A DNA stretch of 64,000 nt from Kribbella capetownensis (GCF_004331485.1 NZ_SJKD01000001.1:434001-498000), one strand, 5' to 3'. Shown: positions 34,027 through 43,953, counted from the stretch's first letter. The notes: a model not told the origin generated them from the letters alone. Numbers and translations: made by a program.

Positions 34027-34590
34027 ATGACCGCGATCCATCCGCAACCGAGGCCGCACTCGCGGATCCATTGGCGTACGCCGATCACGATGGTGGCACT
34101 GCTGGTGATCCTGGTCGGCGGAGCCTGGTGGGGCTGGAACTCCTTGATCAACAGCAGCGCCGAGCCGACCTGCGTCGACCAGAAGCTGCCGAACAACCGA
34201 CTGCTGCCCAAGCAGGTGGTGGTGAACGTCTACAACGGTGGAGCCAAGGCAGGTACGGCGGCCGCCGTGGCCGACGTACTCAAGAAGCGCGGGTTCCACG
34301 TCGCGAAGATCGCGAACGAGCCGAAGGGCGACAAGATCGACGTCGTCGCGCTCCGCGGCGCGACCGACAAGGCGCCCGAACTCCTCCTGATCGCCGGCCA
34401 GCTCAACCAGAAGGCCCTGATCATCGGCGACGACCGCACCGACCACACCGTCGACCTGGTCGTCGGCCCCGGCTACACCAGCCTCAGGGCCAAAGGCCTC
34501 CCGTCAGTGGCCCTGGCCCCCGACACCACCCTCTGCCTCCCCATCATCCACACCCCCCAGCCCATCCCCTCAGGCCAGAACCCCAACTGA
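34027..34590 (+). CDS. LytR C-terminal domain protein, membrane-anchored
   Basis: A 187-residue protein with one N-terminal membrane segment (residues about 20-42, PITMVALLVILVGGAWWGW) and an extracytoplasmic LytR_C domain about 62-165 (VVNVYNGGAKAGTAAAVADV; then DLVVGPGYTSL). This domain usually accompanies LCP cell-wall ligases, here without the ligase domain, so a cell-envelope role is likely. ATG 34027 follows GGGGGGT. It converges on the antiporter gene, with only 4 bp between stops. Confidence 0.85.
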   Translation: MTAIHPQPRPHSRIHWRTPITMVALLVILVGGAWWGWNSLINSSAEPTCVDQKLPNNRLLPKQVVVNVYNGGAKAGTAAAVADVLKKRGFHVAKIANEPKGDKIDVVALRGATDKAPELLLIAGQLNQKALIIGDDRTDHTVDLVVGPGYTSLRAKGLPSVALAPDTTLCLPIIHTPQPIPSGQNPN

Positions 34591-34594
34591 TCAT

Positions 34595-36106
34595 TTAGTG
34601 CTGTTCGCGGCCGCGTTCGCCGAACCAGCCGGCCAGGCGGCCGGCTCGGGAGACGGCTCGGAGGCGGCGGGCGGTCTGGTCGCGGAGGGGGCTGGGGGCG
34701 ACGACGAGGAGGGAGTCGCCGGCTCGGAGGACGGTGCGGCGGTCAGGGACGAAGGCGCGGTCGCCGCGGATGATCAGCGAGACGGACACGCCGACAGGCA
34801 GGCGCAGCTCGCCGATCTCGACGCCGGCCAGGCGCGACTCGCTCGGCACGTGCACCTGCAGCATGTCGGCCCCGAGCGATTCCAACGGCGCGACGTCGAT
34901 GTCCACCTCGTACGACGCGTTCTCGTCGAGCACCTTCAGGCGGCGAGCCAGCCACGGCAGGGACGGACCCTGCAGCAGCGTGAACAGCAGGACCAGCACG
35001 AAGACCACATCGAAGATCCGGTCTGCCTGGGGCACGCCCGCCGCCAGCGGGATGGTCGCCAGCACGATCGGCACCGCACCGCGCAGCCCGGCCCAAGCGA
35101 CGAAGGTCTGCTCATTCCACGGCATCCGGAACGGCGTCGCCGACACAACGACCGACGCGAACCGCCCGACCACGGTCACCGCGACCCCGATCACCAGCGC
35201 GATCACGAGGTCGTCCCACCCGATCCGGCCCGGGGACGCGAGCAGCCCGAGCATGATGAACAGCCCGATCTGCGCCAGCCAGGCGATCCCGTCGACGAAC
35301 GAGCGGGTCGCCATCCGGTGCGGCAACTCGGCCCGCCCGAGGATCAGCGAGGTAACGTACACCGCCGCGAACCCCGACACATGCAGCAGCACCGTGCCGC
35401 CGGCGTACGAGAGGATCGCGAGCGACAGCACCGCGACCGGATACAGACCGGCCGAGCCCAGCGCGACCCGGCGGAGCAAACCGACGCTGACCCAGCCGAT
35501 CAGGAACCCGAACAACGCGCCGACGACCAACTCGTAGAGTGCCAGCCCGGCGAAGTACCAGATGCCCTTCTCGCCGACCTCGCCCGTGCTCACCAACGTC
35601 ACCAGCAAGACCGTCGGCGCGTCGTTCAGACCGGACTCGGCCTCGAGCGCACCTCGCAACCTCGGTCTGATCGGGACGCGACGCAGTACGGAGAACACCG
35701 CGGCCGCGTCGGTCGGCGAGGTGACTGCGCCGAGCAGCACCGCGTACTGCCAATCCAGCCCCAGCACGAAGTGCGCGACACAGGCGACCACTCCGACGCT
35801 GATCGCGACTCCGACGGTCGCCAGTACGAGGCCCAGCGGCATCACGGGACGTACTTCGTTCCACCGGGTGGTCAGACCGCCCTCGGTCAGGATCACCACC
35901 AGCGCGGCGAACCCGAGGGCATGCGCCAGCTGCGCGTCCTCGAAGTTGATGTGTCCGGGGCCCGATTCACCCAGCAGCAGGCCCATCCCGAGGTAGATCA
36001 GCAGCGAGGGGAGCCCGAGCCGTCCGGACAACCGGACCGCGACGATCGCGACCAGCAGCACCGCCGCGCCGGCCAGGAGAATCCTGTCGAGCTCCGAGAC
36101 GTCCAT
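34595..36106 (-). CDS. potassium/proton antiporter, CPA1 type with TrkA-C domain
   Basis: A 503-residue membrane protein. About 12 hydrophobic helices form a Na+/H+ exchanger domain (LLGAVTSPTDAAAVFSVLR and ALEAESGLNDAPTVLLVTLV are the ion-pocket motifs with Asp residues). A cytoplasmic TrkA-C domain follows near residues 405-480 (LQVHVPSESRLAGVEIGELR). This layout is that of NhaP2/CvrA-type potassium/proton antiporters, exporting K+ (or Na+) in exchange for protons. ATG 36106. It lies downstream of the tRNA-Ser terminator. Confidence 0.9.
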   Translation of the reverse strand: MDVSELDRILLAGAAVLLVAIVAVRLSGRLGLPSLLIYLGMGLLLGESGPGHINFEDAQLAHALGFAALVVILTEGGLTTRWNEVRPVMPLGLVLATVGVAISVGVVACVAHFVLGLDWQYAVLLGAVTSPTDAAAVFSVLRRVPIRPRLRGALEAESGLNDAPTVLLVTLVSTGEVGEKGIWYFAGLALYELVVGALFGFLIGWVSVGLLRRVALGSAGLYPVAVLSLAILSYAGGTVLLHVSGFAAVYVTSLILGRAELPHRMATRSFVDGIAWLAQIGLFIMLGLLASPGRIGWDDLVIALVIGVAVTVVGRFASVVVSATPFRMPWNEQTFVAWAGLRGAVPIVLATIPLAAGVPQADRIFDVVFVLVLLFTLLQGPSLPWLARRLKVLDENASYEVDIDVAPLESLGADMLQVHVPSESRLAGVEIGELRLPVGVSVSLIIRGDRAFVPDRRTVLRAGDSLLVVAPSPLRDQTARRLRAVSRAGRLAGWFGERGREQH

Positions 36107-36156
36107 ATGGGCCCCCCGCTGCGTCTGGTCCCGAGGTCAGGTCCAGAGAGACGAAA

Positions 36157-36184
36157 ACCCTGACGCATCACACAGCATCAGGGT
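36157..36184 (-). terminator. intrinsic terminator downstream of tRNA-Ser
   Basis: On the minus strand, ACCCTGA and TCAGGGT arms (36184-36178 and 36163-36157) are followed by TTTTCG, a U-rich tail. It lies about 130 bases past the tRNA end. Confidence 0.65.
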
Positions 36185-36214
36185 CTCCGGCCTTCTGCCA
36201 CCCCGGAGGGCGGT

Positions 36215-36231
36215 TGGCGGTGGCGGAGGGA
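36215..36231. repeat. 17-bp copy of the tRNA-Ser 3' end
   Basis: TGGCGGTGGCGGAGGGA is identical to 36316-36332, the last 17 bases of the tRNA gene including CCA. The copies are direct repeats 101 bp apart, as expected for a tRNA attachment site duplicated by an integrated element. Confidence 0.7.
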
Positions 36232-36269
36232 ACCGTCGCAGGCTCCTCCCAAATCCCACAGCCGTTGAT

Positions 36270-36316
36270 ATGTGGTTGGTTGGTCCCACACTTCGTGCGG
36301 AACCAACCAACCACAT
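36270..36316. repeat. 15-bp-arm inverted repeat abutting tRNA-Ser
   Basis: ATGTGGTTGGTTGGT (36270-36284) and its exact reverse complement (36302-36316) flank a 17-base centre. The right arm ends on the last base of the tRNA gene. It can form a hairpin in the tRNA precursor trailer. Confidence 0.8.
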
Positions 36317-36406
36317 GGCGGTGGCGGAGGGATTTGAACCCTCGGACGGGGGTTGCCCGTCACGCGCTTTCGAGGCGCGCTCCTTCGGCCGCTCGGACAC
36401 GCCACC
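36316..36406 (-). tRNA. tRNA-Ser(CGA)
   Basis: A 91-base class II tRNA. The acceptor stem is GGTGGCG/CGCCACC with discriminator G and encoded CCA. The anticodon stem-loop has loop CTCGAAA, anticodon CGA (reads UCG). A long variable arm (GACGGGCAACCCCCGTC) and T-loop GGTTCAAATCC are clear. It lies 13 bp downstream of tadA, which is a common neighbourhood in actinobacteria. Confidence 0.95.
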
Positions 36407-36419
36407 GCCGCAGAGGCTA

Positions 36420-36848
36420 TCAAGGTCTGTGCCCGATGAAGAAATCGCGCAGCCGCGCGCCCGCCTCGTCGGCCATCACTCCACCGACCACTTCGGGCCG
36501 ATGATTGAGCCTGCGGTCCCGGACGACGTCCCACAACGACCCCACCGCACCCGCCTTCTCGTCGTAGGCCGCGAAGATCAGCCGCTCCAGCCGGGACAGC
36601 ACGATCGCGCCCGCGCACATCGTGCAGGGCTCCAGCGTGACCACGAGCGTGCAGCCGGTCAGCCGCCACTCGCCCACATGCCGGGCAGCCTCCCGGATCG
36701 CGAGTACTTCGGCATGCGCGGTCGGGTCCCCGGTCGCTTCCCGCTCGTTGTGACCACGTCCGATCACCTCGCCCGAAGCGTCCACCACGATCGCCCCGAT
36801 CGGTACGTCGGGCAGCGCCTTCTCGCCTTCCGCCAGCGCCAGGGCCAT
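36420..36848 (-). CDS. tadA: tRNA adenosine(34) deaminase TadA-type
   Basis: A 142-residue zinc deaminase that converts A34 to inosine in tRNA-Arg(ACG). The zinc motifs are DPTAHAEVLAIREAA (His and catalytic Glu) and TLEPCTMCAGAI (two Cys). It ends RDFFIGHRP. ATG 36848 corresponds to the usual MRLAL start; the frame is open further but has no better start after the upstream stop at 36880. It forms a unit with the deaminase-associated protein gene and lies beside tRNA-Ser. Confidence 0.9.
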   Translation of the reverse strand: MALALAEGEKALPDVPIGAIVVDASGEVIGRGHNEREATGDPTAHAEVLAIREAARHVGEWRLTGCTLVVTLEPCTMCAGAIVLSRLERLIFAAYDEKAGAVGSLWDVVRDRRLNHRPEVVGGVMADEAGARLRDFFIGHRP

Positions 36849-36879
36849 CAGCCGGGCCCACTCCCGCTGGACCGCCGGG

Positions 36880-37377
36880 CTAACCAAGGGCTTCGATCGC
36901 CTCGTGGAACTGGTTGCCGAACCCAAGGGCCTCGGCGACCTCCTCGAGCATCTCCTCCGGGTAGAGGTCGACGTCGTCGCACAGCGCACCCAGGTCCATC
37001 GCGCTCATCCCGAGATCGGCGATGATCGCCAGGTCGCCGGCCGGAACCTGCTCGTCGTCGTCATCGGCCAGCGGGATGTCGAGCTCGTCCACGACCTGCC
37101 GGGCCAGCGGCCACTCGGTCGCGGCGGTGACGTCGGAGATCAGCAGCCGGGCCCGGCCGCCGATCACGCGCAACAGCAGGAAGAAGTCCTCGTCCACCGA
37201 GATCATCCCCAGCACCCCGGCCTCACCGGGGTAGCGGCGAAGAGCCGACACCAGGGTGGACAGCTCAGGCTCACCGCGCAGCACCAGCGGGGTGACGTTC
37301 CACACGCCGTCCTCGGTGTAAGCGGCGACCGCGAAGTCGAGGTCGGTGGTCATCGGCCCTGCCGTGGCATCAGACAC
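36880..37377 (-). CDS. tRNA adenosine deaminase-associated protein
   Basis: A 165-residue acidic soluble protein of the family that regularly precedes tadA in actinobacteria. Visible blocks are FAVAAYTEDGVWNVTPL, LISDVTAATEWPLARQVVDE and a very acidic DDDDEQVPAGDLAIIADLG linker, ending ALGFGNQFHEAIEALG. The biochemical role is unknown. GTG 37377 gives the longest form; ATG 37353 (with AGGG upstream) is an alternative start. It lies 31 bp before the tadA start. Confidence 0.88.
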   Translation of the reverse strand: MSDATAGPMTTDLDFAVAAYTEDGVWNVTPLVLRGEPELSTLVSALRRYPGEAGVLGMISVDEDFFLLLRVIGGRARLLISDVTAATEWPLARQVVDELDIPLADDDDEQVPAGDLAIIADLGMSAMDLGALCDDVDLYPEEMLEEVAEALGFGNQFHEAIEALG

Positions 37378-37473
37378 CGGATCATCGTCGCAGACTCGCG
37401 CCGTCCAAGGGAGCTATTCACGATCTCGACGTGATATCGGTACCGCGAACACACGGAGTCACAACGCTTGCTC

Positions 37474-37644
37474 TCAGTGATGGTACGTCGCCCTGCGCAT
37501 CGCTTCCCGAAGCTGCCGGACCCGGGCTCGCCGGGGTGCGATCCGGTCCCGGAGGGCGCGCGCTTCCTCGAGCTCCCGCAGGAACGCCGCACGGCGGCGG
37601 AGGCGGTCGACTTGTTCGGGCGTCTTGGCACCGCTGTCCGTCAT
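37474..37644 (-). CDS. small basic coiled-coil-type protein
   Basis: A 56-residue protein, very rich in Arg, Glu and Ala ([20 protein letters not shown]; ends [11 protein letters not shown]), predicted to be one long helix or coiled coil. AGGGAG eight bases before ATG 37644 supports a real gene. It is divergent from upp and sits between it and the deaminase-associated gene. Family unknown; similar tiny proteins occur in other actinobacteria at this locus (recollection, not checked). Confidence 0.7.
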   Translation of the reverse strand: MTDSGAKTPEQVDRLRRRAAFLRELEEARALRDRIAPRRARVRQLREAMRRATYHH

Positions 37645-37750
37645 CGGCGTACTCCCTGGTGGGCGAGGCAGGGCACAGTCCAATGCACTTTCGAGTTTGA
37701 CAGCGAGCGAGCTTTCCCGCGCCGAATCGCCGACGGTACCGTTCCGGCTT

Positions 37751-38392
37751 ATGCAGATCCTCGTTGTGGACCACCCGCTCGTCGCCCACAAGCTCACCGC
37801 GCTGCGGGACGAGCGCACGGACTCGCCCACGTTCCGGCGGCTGACCGAGGAGCTCGTCACGCTGCTCGCCTACGAGGCGACCCGCGACGTCCGTACCGGC
37901 CCGGTCACCGTGCAGACCCCGGTCGCCGAGGCGCAGGGCGTGAAGCTGTCCGCGCCGAAGCCGCTGGTCGTCCCGATCCTGCGCGCCGGCCTCGGCATGC
38001 TGGAGGGGATGTCGCGGCTGCTGCCGACCGCGGAGGTCGGCTTCCTCGGCATGATCCGCGACGAGGAGACCCTGCGGGCGTCGACGTACGCCGAACGCCT
38101 TCCGGAGGACCTGTCCGGTCGGCAGTGCTACGTCCTGGACCCGATGCTGGCGACCGGCGGAACGCTGTCCGCGGCGATCCAGTTCCTGGTCGACCGCGGT
38201 GCGGACCACATCACCGCGATCTGCCTGCTGGCCGCACCCGAGGGCGTCGAGCACGTGGAGCGCGAACTCACCCACCTCGACGTCCCCTGCAACCTCGTCA
38301 TCGCCGGCATGGACTCGCACCTGAACGAGAAGGGCTACATCGTGCCCGGCCTCGGCGACGCCGGCGACCGCCTCTACGGCGTTGCCCAGTAA
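37751..38392 (+). CDS. upp: uracil phosphoribosyltransferase
   Basis: A 213-residue pyrimidine-salvage enzyme making UMP from uracil and PRPP. Conserved motifs: [33 protein letters not shown] (the PRPP loop), and [11 protein letters not shown] at the C-terminus, which binds uracil. ATG 37751 follows a likely -10 and has no Shine-Dalgarno site, so it may be leaderless. The last 43 bp are duplicated three more times, in part, just after the stop. Confidence 0.97.
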   Translation: MQILVVDHPLVAHKLTALRDERTDSPTFRRLTEELVTLLAYEATRDVRTGPVTVQTPVAEAQGVKLSAPKPLVVPILRAGLGMLEGMSRLLPTAEVGFLGMIRDEETLRASTYAERLPEDLSGRQCYVLDPMLATGGTLSAAIQFLVDRGADHITAICLLAAPEGVEHVERELTHLDVPCNLVIAGMDSHLNEKGYIVPGLGDAGDRLYGVAQ

Positions 38393-38581
38393 AGAAAAGC
38401 AGTTGTAGGGAGAGAGCCTCGGCGACGCCGGCGACCGCCTCTACGGCGTTGCCCAGTAAAAGAAAAGCAGTTGTAGGGAGAGAGCCTCGGCGACGCCGGC
38501 GACCGCTTGTACGGCGTCGCCAGCAATTAGGGAGAGGGCCTGGGCGACGCCGTAGACCGCCTCTACGGCGTCGCCCAGTGG
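38350..38581. repeat. four-copy tandem array derived from the upp 3' end
   Basis: Copies begin at 38350 (inside upp), 38417, 38485 and 38539. Units are 67, 68, 54 and about 43 bp. The first two units (38350-38416 and 38417-38484) differ only by one extra A. Each contains the last 43 bp of upp (CCTCGGCGACGCCGGCGACC..GTTGCCCAGTAA) plus a spacer AAGCAGTTGTAGGGAGAGAG. The last copy is a perfect 17-bp hairpin (38540-38556 with 38562-38578, loop CCGCC), a strong bidirectional terminator with the converging gene. Confidence 0.92.
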
Positions 38582-38585
38582 AGGG

Positions 38586-39551
38586 TCAGACCAGGGTGTC
38601 GCGGTAGAAGAGGTTGGCGCGGCGGTCGCCGGTGACGCCGGACGCGAAGCCGAAGCAGAGCCGCGGGCGTCCGAGGCGGTCGACGTGCACGCCGACGCCT
38701 TCGGCCTCGCGGTACACGAGGTCTGCTCCGTCCAGGATCCGCGTGGACTCGACGACTTGACCGCTGTTGATGTCGAAGCACCAGAGCTTCGAGGTGAACA
38801 GAGCCGGATCGGGCGCGCCGGAGTACGCCTCACCCTCCCAGAGATAGACATACGAGCCGTACAGCGCCCAGCCCTGGAAGTCGATGCCCTCGGTCATCGC
38901 GGGCTGCTTGAACGACGCGATCGGGCGGGAGAAGTTGCCCGCCCGGGCGGCGAGCAGCGAGTACACGTTGATGTGGAAACCGTCGGACAGTGTGTGCCGG
39001 ATCCCGATCTGCCCGTGCCGCTGGTCCACCGACGGGGTGAACACGGCCCCGTCCGCGACCGGTTTCCAGCTCCGCAGGCCCGGTGAGTCCTTGGTCAGCG
39101 TCGCGCCGTCCTGCCAGCGGAAGCGGGCGATCTGGCGGCCCCGGGCGTTCGCCGGGTCCACGTCGGTCTCGGTCCACAGGTACGTCGTACGCCCGACCGC
39201 CTCGGCCCCGATCGAGACGGCGTGACCGAACCCGCTCAGGTACATGTGACCGACGACGTCACCGCCGACGCTGAGCCGCGTCAGTGTCAGATCACCGCTG
39301 TTGGAGGCAGTCTTGGAGCGCAGTTGGCCGGCGAAGAGCCGCTGGTTCACGTTGTCGAAGGCGATCGACTGCATCACCGTCACATCGGCCAGCGGCTTGC
39401 TGCGGAACAGCTCGCCACCCGGCCCGTCCAGAGCGAAACGTCGGCTCCACGGGAGGCTGGGCGTGTGGGCGGCGGCGGGTGATCCGACGGCGCCGGCGAC
39501 GAGCATCGCACCGGCACCGGCCAGCAACCCACGGCGGGAGAGGTTGTCCAT
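38586..39551 (-). CDS. Tat-exported propeller-like protein
   Basis: A 321-residue protein with a twin-arginine signal (LSRRGLLAGAGAMLVAGAVG). The mature part has regular beta-rich blocks (SIAFDNVNQRLFAGQL; TYLWTETDVDPANARGRQIA; KLWCFDINSGQVVESTRI), consistent with a beta-propeller. Streptomyces relatives are often named teichoic acid biosynthesis protein C or phage-baseplate-like, without biochemical proof. The gene converges on upp across the tandem hairpin array. Confidence 0.8.
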   Translation of the reverse strand: MDNLSRRGLLAGAGAMLVAGAVGSPAAAHTPSLPWSRRFALDGPGGELFRSKPLADVTVMQSIAFDNVNQRLFAGQLRSKTASNSGDLTLTRLSVGGDVVGHMYLSGFGHAVSIGAEAVGRTTYLWTETDVDPANARGRQIARFRWQDGATLTKDSPGLRSWKPVADGAVFTPSVDQRHGQIGIRHTLSDGFHINVYSLLAARAGNFSRPIASFKQPAMTEGIDFQGWALYGSYVYLWEGEAYSGAPDPALFTSKLWCFDINSGQVVESTRILDGADLVYREAEGVGVHVDRLGRPRLCFGFASGVTGDRRANLFYRDTLV

Positions 39552-39629
39552 AACGCCGACCGTAGGCGATTTACCGCGAACTGTCAGCAGTCCGCTCAGA
39601 TTTTCCTGCTAACTAACCATCAAGGAGTG

Positions 39630-40556
<927 letters not shown>

Positions 40557-40559
40557 ATT

Positions 40560-41573
40560 TCAGGCTCTGGCGGTACTTTCGCGCAGGACTACCTCGGCCT
40601 TGAACGTCTCGGTGGCCGGTTCGCCACCCGCGATCGCCAGCTCCAGTGCACGCCGGCCCATCTGCTCCAGCGGCAGCCGGACCGTGGTCAGCCCCGGCCA
40701 CACGTCCCGCAGCGTCGCGATGTCGTCGAACCCGGCCACGCCGATCTCGTTCGGTACGTCGACCCCGCGCGCCCGCAACGCGGACATCGCGCCGACCGCC
40801 ATCACGTCGTTCACCGCGAACAGACAATCCACGTCGGCCTTGCGATCCAGCAGTTCGCCGGCAGCGGCGTACCCGCCGTCGCGAGTGAACTCGCCGGCCT
40901 GCACCACCAGCGGTTGCAACCCGGCTTCGGCGAGTGCGGCAACGAATCCGTCGCGCCGGTCGCGGGCGGTCGCCAGGCTGTCCGGCCCACCGAGTACGGC
41001 GAACTTCCGCCACCCCAACCGCACCAGCGAACGAGCCATTTCGGCTGCACCGGCACGGTTGTCGGGCTCGATCGTGTGCGCAGGCATCCCAGATTGGCTG
41101 ACCAGGGCGAGGCCGGCGCCGGAGTTGAGGAATGTCTCCACCTCGGTCGCGGTCCGCGCCAGGCTCTCCGCATCAGTACGCCGGCTGCCGATCATCACCG
41201 CGGCCCGCGCCCGCTGCGCCCGCAACGACGACAGGTAGGCGATCTCGCGGTCGGAGTCGCGGAACGTGCTGGCCATCATCACCAGCAGGTTGCGTTCGTC
41301 CGCGGCCCGCATCACGCCGTTCGCGATCGCCGCGAAGTACGGATCCTCGATGTCGTGCACGAGGATGCCGACCACGTTCGTCGACGACTTCGCCAGCGCC
41401 TGCGCCTGCGCGTTCGGCGTGTAGCCGAGTTCGTCGGCGGCGGCCTTGACCCGTTCCTGCAGCTCCGGACGGGGCACCCGGTCCCCGCCGTTGAGCACGC
41501 GAGAGGCGGTCGCGACCGACACACCCGCGCGCTGTGCCACGTCCAGCAATGTCACCGGTGCTCGAAGATTCAC
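40560..41573 (-). CDS. LacI-family transcriptional regulator
   Basis: A 337-residue sugar-type repressor. The HTH is residues about 7-30 (VTLLDVAQRAGVSVATASRV) with the hinge VLNGGDRVPRPELQERV. The sensor domain starts near VVGILVHDIEDPYFAAIANG. It is co-oriented with and only 3 bp from menB, and divergent from the X-Pro peptidase gene. Its targets are not evident; the palindrome at 5800-5813 is LacI-like but belongs to another locus. Confidence 0.92.
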   Translation of the reverse strand: MNLRAPVTLLDVAQRAGVSVATASRVLNGGDRVPRPELQERVKAAADELGYTPNAQAQALAKSSTNVVGILVHDIEDPYFAAIANGVMRAADERNLLVMMASTFRDSDREIAYLSSLRAQRARAAVMIGSRRTDAESLARTATEVETFLNSGAGLALVSQSGMPAHTIEPDNRAGAAEMARSLVRLGWRKFAVLGGPDSLATARDRRDGFVAALAEAGLQPLVVQAGEFTRDGGYAAAGELLDRKADVDCLFAVNDVMAVGAMSALRARGVDVPNEIGVAGFDDIATLRDVWPGLTTVRLPLEQMGRRALELAIAGGEPATETFKAEVVLRESTARA

Positions 41574-41741
41574 TGGCCTACCCTTCCGTACTCTCCCCCG
41601 GGGCGGTGGCGGTCACCTTATCGGAATTCGCGCTCCGTCACCGCTGCACAGCCGCGTCCGGTCACGCTGTGTGCTGTCAAGTCGCTGCCAATCCCGGCAG
41701 AGCCTGGCTTTGGGGCGCGCGAGTGACTAGCCTTCCCAGCC

Positions 41742-43682
41742 ATGACGACCGTCCGCGCCAGGATGACGATCCTGGTCTCGTCCACCGTGCTCAGCCTTGC
41801 AACCGTCACCGGTACCGCCGCGGCTGCTCCGCTCCCGGACGACTCCGGTACGCCGGTCGCTCCCGCACCCGCTGCCACCGGCGTACCGCCGTACGTCGAC
41901 CCGGCCACGCACAGCACCAAGCCTATCTACGACTACGCCTCCGCGGTCCGTGAGTCCGTGTACGTCGACACGACGATCGACACCGATTCCGACGGCAAGG
42001 ACGACGTGATCGCGGTCGACATCGTGCGGCCGAGCGAGACCGAACTGACCGGCCTGCGCATCCCGGTGATCATGGACGCGTCGCCGTACTACTCCTGCTG
42101 CGGACGCGGCAACGAGAGCGAGAAGAAGACGTACGACGAGAACGGCGTCATCCAGAAGATGCCGTTGTACTACGACAACTACTTCGTCCCGCGCGGGTAC
42201 GCGGTCGTCGGCGTCGACATCGTCGGCACCGGCCGGTCCAGTGGTTGCGGCGACGTCGGCGGCAAGGACGAGATCGACTCCGTAGTTGCGGTGATCAACT
42301 GGCTGAACGGCCGCAACAGCGCACATACCGCCGACGGGCAACCAGTGCGCGCGACCTGGACCAACGGCGCGGTCGGCATGATCGGCAAGTCGTACGACGG
42401 CACGCTGGCCAACGCTGTCGCGGCGACCGGCGTCCGCGGACTGAAGACGATCGTGCCGATCTCGGCGATCTCCTCGTGGTACGACTACACCCGCTCCGGC
42501 GGCGTACCGTACTCCGACGACTACATGCCCTGGCTGGGCGGGTACGTCGGGCACGACAGCCCTGCGTGTGAAGCGGTTCGCGGTGATCTCGGGGACAACG
42601 ACGACGACGATACCGGCGACTACACGACGTTCTGGGCCGAGCGGGACTATCTGAAGGACGCCGGCAAGGTGAAGGCGTCGGTGTTCATGACGCACGGCCT
42701 GAGCGACTACAACGTGCAGACCAACCACTTCTCGCAGTGGTGGGCGGCGCTGGCGAAGAACAACGTGCCGCGCAAGCTGTGGCTGGGTCTCGAGGATCAT
42801 GTTGACCCGTTCGAGTTCCGTCGCGACGAGTGGGTCGACGAACTACACAAGTGGTTCGACTACTGGCTGCAGGGCCTGCAGAACGGCGTGATGAAGGAGC
42901 CGATGGCATCGGTCGAAACCGCGCCGGACGTCTGGCGCGACTACAAGACCTGGCCCGCGGTGAATCACTCGATCCCGGTCCCGCTGTCCGACGGCAAACT
43001 AGGTGCCCTGGGCAAGGGATCTGTGACCGTCACCGACGATCCCGAACTGACCGAGGACGACATCGTCGCCGACCCGTCCGAGGTGATCGCCGGCCGGCAG
43101 ATGTTCCTGTCCGCACCGCTGCCGCGGTCGATCCGGATCAGCGGCACGCCGACAGTGACGCTGAAGATCAAGTCCGACTCGATCACGACACCGGTCACCG
43201 CGCGGCTGATCGAGTACGGCGACGCGGAGCGGTACACCGGCGTACGTCGTACTGATGAAAGCACGTGTGAAGGGTCGAGCGTCGACTACGACGACAGCTG
43301 CTACTTCACCGTCGACAAGGTCACCGAACAGAGCGACCACGGCATCGTCAGCCGCGGCTGGATCGACGCCGCGCACAGCGCCTCCCTGAGCAAGCCGAAG
43401 CCGCTCACCCCCGGCAAGTGGACCACCGTCAGCGTCCCCCTCCGCGCCCAGGACGAGGTGATCCCGAAGGGCCGCATCCTCGGCCTCGCCGTCACCCTGT
43501 CCGACACCGAATGGACCACCCCCAACGACACCGGCGCCACCATCGACATCGACCTGGCCGGCAGCCAACTCAACCTCCCCCTCACCACAGGCAAGGTCCC
43601 CGCGCCCGCCAAGGTCCAAGCGATCGACGTAAACATCAAAACCCCGTCCCAACGCCCAGACCTCCACGACCCAACCAACTGA
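41742..43682 (+). CDS. exported Xaa-Pro dipeptidyl-peptidase (S15 family)
   Basis: A 646-residue secreted serine peptidase. Signal peptide residues about 1-28 (ARMTILVSSTVLSLATVTGT). The alpha/beta-hydrolase catalytic domain contains GKSYDGT with the nucleophile Ser, and a catalytic-His candidate in LGLEDHVDPFEF. The C-terminal jelly-roll X-Pro domain begins near LSAPLPRSIRISGTPTVTLK. It removes X-Pro dipeptides from peptides. ATG 41742 starts the best signal peptide; the second ATG (41763) is also possible. Confidence 0.92.
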   Translation: MTTVRARMTILVSSTVLSLATVTGTAAAAPLPDDSGTPVAPAPAATGVPPYVDPATHSTKPIYDYASAVRESVYVDTTIDTDSDGKDDVIAVDIVRPSETELTGLRIPVIMDASPYYSCCGRGNESEKKTYDENGVIQKMPLYYDNYFVPRGYAVVGVDIVGTGRSSGCGDVGGKDEIDSVVAVINWLNGRNSAHTADGQPVRATWTNGAVGMIGKSYDGTLANAVAATGVRGLKTIVPISAISSWYDYTRSGGVPYSDDYMPWLGGYVGHDSPACEAVRGDLGDNDDDDTGDYTTFWAERDYLKDAGKVKASVFMTHGLSDYNVQTNHFSQWWAALAKNNVPRKLWLGLEDHVDPFEFRRDEWVDELHKWFDYWLQGLQNGVMKEPMASVETAPDVWRDYKTWPAVNHSIPVPLSDGKLGALGKGSVTVTDDPELTEDDIVADPSEVIAGRQMFLSAPLPRSIRISGTPTVTLKIKSDSITTPVTARLIEYGDAERYTGVRRTDESTCEGSSVDYDDSCYFTVDKVTEQSDHGIVSRGWIDAAHSASLSKPKPLTPGKWTTVSVPLRAQDEVIPKGRILGLAVTLSDTEWTTPNDTGATIDIDLAGSQLNLPLTTGKVPAPAKVQAIDVNIKTPSQRPDLHDPTN

Positions 43683-43953
43683 ACCAGCCCACGCGATGCC
43701 TCAGGCAACCGCAGGCACGGGAGGTGTGAGGTGGACGCCACAGGTGGGGGTGCGGACGTGCCGCACTCACCAACCTGCCCGTCGGCCGATCTCCACACCC
43801 GAGGTGAGCGTGGCGACCTCAGCCTCTGGGTGGTTGGTGAGTGCTGCGGGTCCGCCCGCGACGCGACGATCCCGCCGGTCCGCGATGCACGCGAGGTGTG
43901 CTGGTGGTTCAACACCACCGTGTTCACGACACCGGCGGCTACATCGCCTGGTC
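43683..43953. other. intergenic region with a long-range inverted repeat
   Basis: No credible gene. Perfect 13-bp arms GCACTCACCAACC (43763-43775) and its complement (43832-43844) are separated by 56 bp. The same CACTCACCAA/TTGGTGAGTG pair occurs in the nested repeat at 27018-27112. Confidence 0.6.

Noticed and set aside
36107..36420. An integrated prophage or genomic island at tRNA-Ser
   Set aside because: Only about 100 bp lies between the two copies of the tRNA end and no integrase or phage gene is in the window; at most it is a scar.
38417..38581. Truncated pseudogene copies of upp as separate genes, or a CRISPR array
   Set aside because: Copies hold only the last 43 bp of upp, are out of frame with one another and have no variable spacers. 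They are better explained as a hairpin array.
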